Below are positions 55,184 to 64,000 of a DNA stretch of 64,000 nt, piece after piece. A model generated the notes under the pieces. The model ran no database searches. It was not told the origin of the DNA and saw only the letters and a list, made by a program, of their open reading frames with translations. Position numbers and translations under genes: made by a program. Each line of letters opens with the position of its first letter. Positions within the stretch are counted from its first letter, which is position 1. Source of the stretch: Cryptomeria japonica (taxonomy: Eukaryota; Streptophyta; Pinopsida; Cupressales; Cupressaceae); the NCBI RefSeq assembly GCF_030272615.1, contig NC_081409.1, forward strand, positions 529,230,291 to 529,294,290, given 5' to 3'.

Positions 55184-58023
55184 ATGTTTGTTGAAATGAG
55201 ATCTCAACCTTCTTATGAAGCCATGTCATCACAATTGAGAAATCAATCATGTCAATCCAATCTCTACATGTCTCAGAACTTGGATCAAACTTATCATGAT
55301 GATGTAAATGTCCAAATACAAAAACTAGAGGAGAAACTAGCTCAAGAAAATGAGATTTTGGAACAAAGAGTGAAAAACATTGAGAAGAATAGATCACAAA
55401 TGTCCAAAGTGTTTCAAAAATTTCCAGGTCGAAATCCAAAGATTGAGCCAATTGATGTAAGATATCTTCTTGAATGATCAGACATACCAGCTCTCCTCTC
55501 CCAAATAGAGATGATGAAACAATTTCAAGAAAAGAGACAACATCAATTTCAACATTATGTGCCTCCACAACAAGAACAAGAAGGTGTTTACTATCAATCA
55601 TATTTTCAACCATCACAACCAATTGTTCAACAGTTCGAACATTTCCAACAGACACAACCAATTGTCCAACATATTCAACCAACACAACCAATGGTCCAAT
55701 TTCAACAATATGTCCAACCAACTATACAATGTCCACAAATAGTTCAATCAACATATCAATGTCAACAACTACAACCAAACATTCAAAAACAAAGGTTGCA
55801 GCACACACCAACCCAAGTTTCAAACATGTCAGAACAATTGAACCAAGTCCAATATCAAAACATGACATTAGAACAGAACCAAATTCTTGCCAAACAAGTT
55901 CAAATTCCAGATACAACCATGTCAAAACCTCGAAAGAAAGGTGGCTTTATTGCAAGGCTCTTAAGGAACCTACCAAGTGAGTTCTTTGAAGAAGATCAAG
56001 ATAATACAATTATGTCTAGCAATGCCTCATCCCCTCGCAAGCAAATTGACTCTCCAGTGGCATCTATCCCTACACCTTTAGAAGTTTCACAAGAACCTTC
56101 TATATTGTCCTCATCAAACAATACACTCAAGGATGCAATTATCGAAGGGCTATCCATAATTGATTGCCAAGATAATCCAATTCATGATGCACATCCTTGT
56201 CATGTTTCAGAAATACAAGACCCAATGCCACCATGCAGTTTATTGCCATTACCTATTTTAGAGGACCCCATTCGAAGTCCCTCTTCCTCATGTTCAAGCA
56301 TTGATTCCTTGCCAGAATCCATCAAGAATGTTCAAAGTGTATTTCCTTCATGCCAAAACATTGATCCCTTGTCATAATCCCCCATGCATATCCAAAGTCC
56401 AACCCCATGTCAAGAGGAAAATTTAGAGCATGAAGAAACGTGTCTTAAAACAGATCAAGATCAATATCCCGAAACCTTATCATCCCATCCAATTGTTGAC
56501 CAAGACCCCATGTTCCCAGACACTCACGATGATTCCCCTATTCTTGTCCATCCTATCCAAAGTCTATTGACACTCCATTCCTTGAGAAAGATCAAGATAT
56601 CCCAGTCCATCCAATCCCAAACGATCCCATTCCATTTCATGAAAAAAATGTCCTTTCTAATCCCATTGACATTCCACTTCCTAAGAAAGATCAAGATATC
56701 CCTTTCATCCTTTCCGATGATCCCATTGAAAGTCAAGAGAAAAGCACCTTTAAAGAGGATTCCAATGATCTTCCTCCTTGTCAAGATCAAATTATTCCTT
56801 TAAATCTTCTACAAGATCTTTTTGTTCCTCCATCTCCTTGTCCTAATCCTCCATACACACTCCAAGATCGCATTTCTTTTGATGATCCCATTATTTCTCC
56901 CATTCCATCTCTTGAAGAGCCTGTCATTGAACCATGTCCACTACACAATCCTAGTCCCCCTCATGATCCTAATCCCCCTCATGATTCTAACATGTCAGTG
57001 CAAGATGTTCATGAACCCTCGACATGCACAATGGGTTCTTCCACTTTGGTGAAATCCGATCCACTTCAAGATCTCATTATTTCTCTCATATCATATCCAC
57101 CTCATAATGGACTCGCGTATTCTTCCCAAAGAAAAGAGTATCCTACAAGTCAAGATATTCATAAAGGCAAAGGAGTAGATCTTCATAAGCAAGAATCCCT
57201 TCATGTTAAAGAAAATATTAAGGGTCATGGCCTCAGTGAAATTCCTCAAGACGTGGGCACCCCTACTAAATCCAACATCCCTTCAAAATCAAAACATACA
57301 CCTTCCCCATCATACTTTCCATCCATCTTAGGTCCTTATATCCCTTCATCCTTTATGCAAGGTCAGCAAAGGCACACATCCTTGAGTAAATTTTATCAAT
57401 GCAAAAGACCTCCACTTCATTCTTATCCATCCATGCATTCCTTTCCCCCTCCACGCAATTTGGATGCCAAACATAAAAGTCATAAGTCTAAAAATCCACA
57501 TGTCCAATCTAATCAACATGTCAAAGAAAAGAAAAATATGATCTATAAAGAAAAATATATATCCAAAAGGCCACAAAGGCCCACTGAGAAAAATAAAGGA
57601 AAGTCAAAATATATATGGGTTCCTAAATCCCTTATGCAAGCAATTCACTCCAAGGAACCACAAAAGCATGAAAAATCAAAAACCATGTGGATTCCCAAGA
57701 AGCTCCATGAAGCACAAAAAGAACAACCCAGATTGGCATCTATAATTTCTATTCCTCCATCCAAAAATTCCAAGTCTATTCCTCCATCACCTTCTTTATC
57801 GATTTTGGGCCCTTATGTCCCAAAATCCATAGCCTTTCCTTCGTCAAAATCTCAATACCCAAAATACGTCTTTCCTTCATCAGTCCATCACCCCTCAAGG
57901 TGTGTGCCAATGTCGATCTTTCCTCCATTTCCATCCACTGAAGCCCAATTCTTCCAATACCCTACCTATTATCCAATGCATATTTTCCATCCTTCCATCC
58001 CTTTGATCCAATCCTTTGCATAA
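55184..58023 (+). pseudogene. RE11 main ORF, unrecognised Gln/Pro/Ser-rich protein
   Basis: The frame opens at MFVEMRSQPSYEAMSS, passes TGA 55475 and TAA 56375, and shifts frame near 56,560 into a stretch open to 58023, about 945 codons in all. Parts: coiled coil (IQKLEEKLAQENEILEQ); a Gln-rich segment with repeated TQPIVQ/FQQ (55540-55900); a basic RKKGGFIARLLRNLP motif (about 55930); an Asp/Pro-rich segment with repeated KKDQDIP or EKDQDIP and DDPI; then a Lys/Pro/Ser tail. The tail holds twin motifs KYIWVPKSL and KTMWIPKKL, and twin ILGPYIP and ILGPYVP. I know no family with this layout. It occupies the gag-pol position. Confidence 0.7.
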
Positions 58024-59092
58024 ATCCTTTCCTTAGTTTCATCTTATTTTCCACGTCCTTATCCTACCAACATCTTTGAGCATGCTTTTAAAGGTCATGG
58101 TCCATTTTTTTCAAGGCTACTATCCAAACAAAAAGAGACACTTGAGTCCTTCTTCCATCTCCTATCATGTGTCCATTTTCGACTAAAATGTCAAAATCTG
58201 AAAAAAAAAAAAAGGAAAAAAAAAAGACACTTGAGTCCTTCCATCCCCTATCATTTGTCCATCTTCTATTGAAAAAGTCAAAATACAAAAAAACAAAAAA
58301 GGGAGAAAAAAAAAAAAAGACAAAAGAAAAAACGTAACGCAAAAATAATTCGTCCACTGGTGAAAACTTGGCAAACAGGCGCCTTGGGCAAGTACCGTGA
58401 TGAAAACCTGGCAAACAGGCGTCATACATAATCTGTGAACTTCTTGCATACCGTACTTGGGGACAGGTTTTATCCTATCATATCCTTTTGTCCTTCATTG
58501 TTCCATTATCCTATCGAACCCTTGTCATTACCCTTCATATCCTATTGTCCCTCATGTCCAGTTTCCATTTCCACCTTTGAACTTGACAAGGCTAAAGATC
58601 TTCATGAGCATCATGCATCTTGTTTGCAGCTTTCAGTCCATCATAGCTTTTGGTATTTATCCATTTGCTTATTACAAGCTTGCATCCATATTCCCTGGCT
58701 TATTGCAACTTTCTGCCACTATCCTTTAGCCAATCCCGACCTTCAGTCCATGTCCCTTCTCCATTCTTGGTCTTGCTTATCCTATCCATATCTTATCACT
58801 ATCCATACACTCTTTTTCATTCCTTGATCTTGATCTGACATAAGGACGCAAAATTTAAACATGGTTTCAAAAACCTCTTGATATGTCCCTCATGCCATGT
58901 CACTGCTTTATATTGTCATATCCAGTCTCTTGTCCCATCACGCAATAGCCCTTGAAAATTGCATCCGCATTGTCTCCATGATAAAAGGCCTTTATCTTCC
59001 CTCTATCCACCATCATTTCAGAAAGCCTATTTATTCACCTATCATATTCCTTGCCTTGCTAGACACTGGGGGCAAAATCATAAAAATTGAAA
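58024..59092 (+). other. RE11 3' region with GGTGAAAAC block
   Basis: No convincing gene. It holds two copies of GACACTTGAGTCCTTC(C)ATC (58138, 58226) separated by poly-A, and then 58350-58430 with GGTGAAAACTTGGCAAACAG and GATGAAAACCTGGCAAACAG around GGCGCCTTGGGCAAGTAC. The latter block matches RE4 (12008-12160, minus strand). Confidence 0.65.
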
Positions 59093-59332
59093 AATGTCCT
59101 GAAAAAATCCAAAAAAATCAAATAATGTCCTGAAAAAATCCAAAAAAAATCAAATAATGTCCTGAAAAAATCCAAAAAAAATCAAATAATGTCCTAAAAA
59201 AAAATCCAAAAAAATCAAATAATGTCCTGAAAAAATCCAAAAAAAATCAAATAATGTCCTGAAAAAACTCCAAAAATTCAAATAATGTCTTGAAAAAAAT
59301 CCCTAAAAAGTCAAATAGAATCCTGAAAAAAT
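59093..59332 (+). repeat. Tandem repeat, about 32-bp unit, eight copies
   Basis: AATGTCCTGAAAAAATCC followed by AAAAAAATCAAAT, eight units in tandem with small length changes in the A runs. One diverged single copy may be present in RE4 near 12090. Confidence 0.93.
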
Positions 59333-60545
59333 GAACACAAAAAAATTGTAAAAACTCGAAAAGCAAAACAAAAAAAAATATCCCCTTTGTGCATAGACCG
59401 ATCGCTGAGCATACCTCCAACGACTCGCAATCACACATTGTGCTTTAATGGAATCACGTATTTGCAGATGAACTTTTTTCAATCAAACTAGACACTCAAA
59501 CTGATCAAAATTGTCATATCAATCAACCTCAAAATCATTTGTCCTTGTCACTACTATCATGGGTCTTATACAGGGTGTGGTATATTCGAAACCAGACTGT
59601 GTCCTATCTTAGACGGGGTACTGCATGTCCTGAAACCAGACAACATGATCATCCTATCAACACTTTCAACTTTTGACAATGAAGATCAAGATGTTTGTTT
59701 GACTTGTTGGAATTAGCGAGTCTTATAATTTATTGATTTATCTTCGATCATGTTCCTATGTTGCTTGATGATGTCACTGAGTGATTTAGAGTGATCGAGA
59801 TGGTTCATGGTCCCTTTCTTTTTTGTTGTGATTGCTATTTGTGGAATGTTTGTCACAAACTGGGGCAACTATATCATTGGGTGTCTGTGATAAGTATGTT
59901 CGCTTAGTGAACGCCGCACATACCTTGACCCTTGATGTATGCACCCTAGGATGCTTCACTCATTTCTTGTGTGTGATGTATACGTCTTTTGCAAAAAGGG
60001 TTGCGTTTCAGCTTTGGCCTTCAATGCCATGATGCTATGCATCCATTTTGCTACATTAAATAAAGGTTCTCACCTACAAAGTGCATTACTGAAAGCAAGT
60101 TTTTCTTCGTCTCTAACTGTCCTCTGCCTCATTTCTTCTTACTAACATTTCTTCCGTCAGTTCAGATAGTTAGTTCGGTCTAGTGCTTCGATTTCCCCAA
60201 ACACATATGCTGCATCCTGCATTCATTGGTTAGTACATTTGCATTATATCAAGCATCACATCAAGCATTTTATCCATTTCATACTATAAATGCATCAAAA
60301 ACACAAAAAAAATATATCCATACATGTTCCACAATGGTACATCAACAGTACATATGCCATCCATACATGAAAAGTAAACACATATGTCATAACCTATTGC
60401 ATCCCATCATATCGATGCATATCATATCATATATCAAAATAATATCGGAGTACAAAATTGGACTGTTTGTCCAAAGTATGGCCCGCAGGCTGACTATATA
60501 ATATCACACTACATCTATCTCTATCCTAAGGAGCACGTGCCTCTA
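59333..60545 (+). other. RE11 3' untranslated stretch
   Basis: No gene supported. Contains CATATCATA-type low-complexity sequence (60226-60440), which parallels the ATG/ATATG-rich sequence next to the RE4 PMD ORF. Confidence 0.5.
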
Positions 60546-62381
60546 TCACTGGGTGCTCCCTCTGTCCTCTTCATCCCTGCCATGACTCAAGGATGATGTC
60601 CCTCCTGCCCTAGGTCCTGGCTGTGGTGATCTCATAGGTCCACTCACCCCCATGCTGCTCACTGACCTCCGAGAGCGTGCCCTGCTCTCTGTCCTCGATT
60701 GTGCCCGATATGATGCTGCTCTCTGCTCTGGTGGAACTGCACTCTCATATAGTGTCCTCCAATGGCATATCTCCTCTCCGGTCTCTACCAACATAAGTGC
60801 CATCTCAAGTGCATTGGCATCCCTAATTGACCCAATATACTCAGTGACTCTCTATTCTTCTCATTGTGCCTGGGCTATTGCTGTATCTCGAGCCGCTGTA
60901 AGTCTGGCTATCTCTGCTCTGAACTGATCCTGCTTTGTCCTCAAGATGGCATTCTGTCTCTCTAATGTTGCAATATGATCATGCTGACTTGCTATGGTAG
61001 CCCTGGACATCTCCATCTCCTCTATCCTAGCTGTCTCCGGCTCTATGGGTATATCCTGCAATGATTCCTGATTGGTTGAATCTGGCTCATAGTCATCATC
61101 CTCATCATCTCTGTCCTCGTCATCCTCCTCATCCTCCCCGTCCTCATCCTCATCTCTATCCTCATCATCTCCCTCCTCCTCTCCTGTGAGTGGGAAGTCC
61201 TCCTGTCTCCTCGGTATCGGAATATCAGGATCTGTCAATGGCACTGGCTGTCGTCATGCAAACCATCGCTCATACTCCTCTGACGTCCCGACGTCCACCA
61301 CATTTGATCTCCAATCCCACTGCCTCTACTGTAGTTGTGTGAAGTTAGCATATGCTATGTGTGGCTGAATCATCCTCCCCCACTGACTCGTCTCTCTGTG
61401 AGATCGGGCAAAGTGTGCAGTCCTTCTAGGTACATCCTGCCTCTCTCCAAACTATCATCTGACTCTCTCTGGTAGGTACATCTCAATCACCCTCTAGCGG
61501 TTCACTGGTCACCCAATCAGGTACCTCTCCTATCTGCAATACGATAGCTCATCACTATCATCTGACCATCCAGGGCAATCAAGATATGGCCTCCATGTGA
61601 ACTCTCTCAATCTATCTAGCTCATGTCACCAATACAATATGTATCCAAAAGGACCCTATCTCAGTACTCCCCCATAGCAATACACATATGGTCAGTGTGG
61701 TACTACCTGTCTCTTTGCAATCGGTCGACATATGGCTATGTGCTCAAATCCCCATACCTGTAACAGTGTGACTCCATAGCTCACTGTCTACACTCCCTGA
61801 TATGCTATCTGATGCAGCTGAAAATATAGCATAGCAAGCACACATGGTCCCCATGCGTACACTGTCCCCTCTGTCACCATCCACTCTAGCACTCTTCCCC
61901 ATCCAATAGGGAATCCATGTCCTCATCTGTCCCCTGCTAGTAGGCATGCTATCACCACTGCTATCACCACATATCGTCGATCATACTCTGATGCCATGGT
62001 CTCCCAGCCGATCTCCCTCTCTACGATATCCAAATCATATGCATCGCACTCAAATAATCTGCACAAAGCATCTCTCCCTGTCACTAGGTCATACTCTATC
62101 ATCTCTCCATGATTCAGAATGCGGAGGATACGCCATATATCCTCTAGTGTCACAGTCGCCTCTCTAGTCGCTAGATGGAATGAGGACGTCTCTGAATGCC
62201 ATCGCTCTTCCAATGCGGTAAGCAGTCCTGTATTTTCCCTAATCTCAGGCATGAATGTGATATAGTATATTCCAAGTCCTACTAATGTATCTATGTCCGT
62301 GCTCTTGAGTCTATGTCGTAACATGAAGCAATCAGGTCGGTTCTCTCGTGTGATCAATGGATACTGTCGACTCTGCATCAC
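60546..62381 (-). pseudogene. Antisense plant-mobile-domain protein of RE11, full length but stop-riddled
   Basis: 612 codons in one minus-strand frame from ATG 62381 to 60546, opposite to the element. The N-terminal PMD part has LVGLGIYYITFMPEIREN, LLTALEERWHSETSSFHLAT and VTLEDIWRIL, then GWGRVLEWMVTEG and LLQVWGFEHIAICRP, the expected PMD order. An acidic tract (EEEGDDEDRDEDEDGEDEED, about 61180), a coiled coil (IATLERQNAILRTKQDQF) and an Arg/Ser-rich tail follow. There are fourteen internal stops, seven TGA and seven TAG, with no TAA and no frameshift. A CTGATGCAG-like acceptor overlaps the start. PMD proteins act in the nucleus; the role in an element is unknown. Confidence 0.8.
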
Positions 62382-62552
62382 AATTGGGGCACATTTTGTT
62401 AGTTTTAGGGTTTGCTCCTACGGGTTGCATTTCCTTGTTTCATGTCCAAATCAGGGTGTTTCTAATCTATTTTGACCTATCCTACCCTTATCCCCCCTTT
62501 TCGAATCATTCGCATGCTGTTTTTGACCAAATTTGAGTTCCCAGTGCACAAC

Positions 62553-62665
62553 TGTGCCTGTGTGCTGTATCCTGCACCTGTGTTGCATCAACTTGTGCCT
62601 GTGTACCCTACACAAGCACAAGATGCCCTACACAAGCACAGGATGCACTCACACAGGCGCAGAAG
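62553..62665. repeat. RE11 3' motif array, direct and inverted
   Basis: Three units of G(T/C)(G/A)CCTGTGT are followed by three inverted units (ACACAAGCACA, ACACAGGCGCA). It can fold on itself, and both orientations of the 5' array motif (53155-53315) are present. Confidence 0.8.
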
Positions 62666-63096
62666 TCACTTTATGCATTTTTTGTGGGCCCCGCAATGTC
62701 CCGCAAGCAAGTCAAATTCATGAAATTGACAATATGAGTTTTTGAGATACATACCGCTACTCCAATGTTGTTTGATCATCTGTAGGTGCGTACACATTCC
62801 CCGAGGTGATCTACCATTGGAATGTTCACCATCTCTCTGCAAGTGTCCTTTTCCAGAGCAACAAATCCTCCTCTTTGGCTAGTGCAAATGAGCACTTTTC
62901 ACTCTCTTTGTCTCATTTATAGATCTTTGTCAGTGCATAGATGGACGTGCACCCTCTCCATCTTATGCTGGTCGCGGTCTTTTGCACCTTCAATTGCTTG
63001 TCCTTCATGCATCCGGTCTCTGATTGTCAATCTGTTTGCTCCTATCGTGTTCTATCATTCTTATCGATGAATTGGCCTCTTTTCTGGATGTTTCCG

Positions 63097-63206
63097 GCCA
63101 ATTCCTCGAGGGGGCATGCATATGTCATTGTTATTTGTCTGGGGCATTTTCATTATTGTTCTTTGAAACAACGCTTAAAATCGCATTGTCTTAAAGAGGG
63201 GCAAAA
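63097..63206 (+). other. RE11 polypurine tract and conserved pre-tract region
   Basis: CTCGAGGGGGCATGCATATG, then CTTTGAAACAACGC, then TTAAAGAGGGGCAAAA against the LTR. The order and near sequence are those of RE4 9140-9245 (minus). Confidence 0.88.
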
Positions 63207-64000
63207 TGTAGATGTCTAAAACTGGTCAACGCTTGCGGAGTCGTATTTTAACATTGGTGCATTGCCTTATTTTAGGTTTTTGCATCGCATTAACATTACT
63301 TCTATGTTGCGTACTTGGTCTTTATCATTTGCGAGCATCGAGTCCTTCTTTTGCATTCTTCATTTGTCTCGCTTTCGAATTTGTTCTTGTCGATAATAAT
63401 CTTCAGTCATGATTTTGGTCGATCTTATCCTGTCGCATCAATGTGCATGCTCATTTAGCATATTTTGACATCGTCAACACGATTTCATTCTGGACATCGT
63501 CAATCCTAATCGATGATAGAATTAGGGTTTTGTCCTCTTTTCAATCTTGTCATTTTGCAATCGATTTGTCATCGATCGTGGTCATTTTTAATCTTGTCAT
63601 CTTGCAATCGATTTGTCATCATCAATCTTGTCGTTTTGCGATCGATTTGTCATCGATCGTTGTCATTTTCAATCTTGTCATTTTGCGATTGATTTGTCAT
63701 TGATCGTCGTCCTTCTTAATCATGTCAATTTGGATCAATTTGTCATTGTTCCTCGTCAATTGGCACATTTATCAATCAAATCACTTATCAGCATTGGTCC
63801 TTTGTCAGTCAAAATCATGATCAAATCGAATTGATATCAATTATCTTTTGTCAAGACCTAATTATCGTCCTTTCATCTTCTAGGGTTTCATGATTTAGTC
63901 ATTTAACCTTGTTTGTCATTTCCCCCTCTAGGTTAAATAGTTCCTAAGTCTTCTTGTCACAATTAAATGTTTATTTAATTGGCTAACTAATTCCTCCCTC
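63207..64000 (+). repeat. RE11 3' LTR, first 794 bp
   Basis: TGTAGATGTCTAAAA onward, aligning with 51554 onward. Differences are mainly C/T and G/A, plus a short deletion in the 48-bp repeat. Continues past the window. Confidence 0.94.

Larger units (their letters stand above)
51554..64000 (+). mobile_element. RE11: Tat-related element without gag or pol, cut by right edge
   Basis: 5' LTR (51554-53040), a leader with the RE4-type core, one long unrecognised ORF (55184-58023), a 3' region with repeats and an antisense PMD ORF, the RE4-type pre-tract block and purine tract, then a 3' LTR from 63207 running off the window. The interior is 10.2 kb. No capsid, protease, RT, RNase H or integrase motif is found. 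The cis elements match RE4, so a Tat-type helper is likely. The left target copy would be ctttt (51549-51553); the right one is out of view. Confidence 0.88.

Noticed and set aside
59093-59332. Regular direct repeats that could suggest a CRISPR array
   Set aside because: Units are directly tandem with no unique spacers, and the DNA is plant nuclear.
60546-62381. PMD ORF as a host MAIL1-type gene
   Set aside because: It sits between the LTRs of RE11 at the position where RE4 carries its PMD ORF, and it holds fourteen stops; it is an element component.

Overview
The window is nuclear DNA of a plant with a retrotransposon-swollen genome. Its LTR retroelements belong to plant lineages: Ty1/copia of the SIRE and Tork types, a chromovirus-like Ty3/gypsy, and Tat-type Ty3/gypsy with a second RNase H. 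Their LTRs run TG...CA with 5-bp target duplications, and most use an initiator-Met tRNA primer site. I see no host gene, rRNA, tRNA or CRISPR. A gymnosperm is plausible from the AT-rich nested stack, but that is a weak inference. I number the elements RE1 to RE11. || LEFT STACK (1-27541, all minus strand). RE3 is an old SIRE-like copia element (8041-8372 plus 22895-27541). It was split inside its RNase H by RE4, a 14.5-kb Tat-type Ty3 element (8373-22894, TSD gattg, LTRs differing at only 5 of 767 positions). RE2, a chromovirus-like Ty3 element (3270-8040), abuts the 3' end of RE3. RE2 is itself cut in its integrase by RE1 (1-3269), a short gag-only copia derivative that runs off the left edge. 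|| MIDDLE (27542-42486). A diverged LTR fragment (RE5) is followed by the long LTR and primer site of a Tat-like element (RE6, 28681-37149). RE6 is interrupted by RE7 (30841-36853, TSD ttttt), a nearly intact Tork-like copia element. Next comes RE8 (37150-42292, plus strand), the LTR, leader and gag of another Tat-like element. It meets the minus-strand Ty3 pol fragment RE9 tail to tail. || RIGHT STACK (42487-64000). RE9 is split by RE10 (43753-51362, TSD tcttg), a complete copia-type element with no pol. RE10 carries a four-knuckle gag and a second ORF of about 1,100 codons. RE9 is cut again by RE11 (51554 to beyond 64000), a Tat-related element with no gag or pol homology. RE11 carries an unrecognised Gln/Pro-rich ORF and an antisense ORF that looks like a plant mobile domain (PMD). 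|| HOW THE PARTS RELATE. RE4 has its own pol, while RE11 does not. They share the LTR terminus, a leader of about 500-600 nt, short GCG(C/T)CTGTG motif arrays, a 3' GGTGAAAACC block, the pre-polypurine region and an antisense PMD ORF. RE11 therefore looks like a parasite of the RE4 machinery. RE10 and RE1 look like parasites of a SIRE-like element in the same way. All coding regions are damaged. The damage is mostly C-to-T or G-to-A: TAG and TGA stops, and Asp-to-Asn or Glu-to-Lys changes at catalytic residues. This fits decay of methylated transposon DNA.
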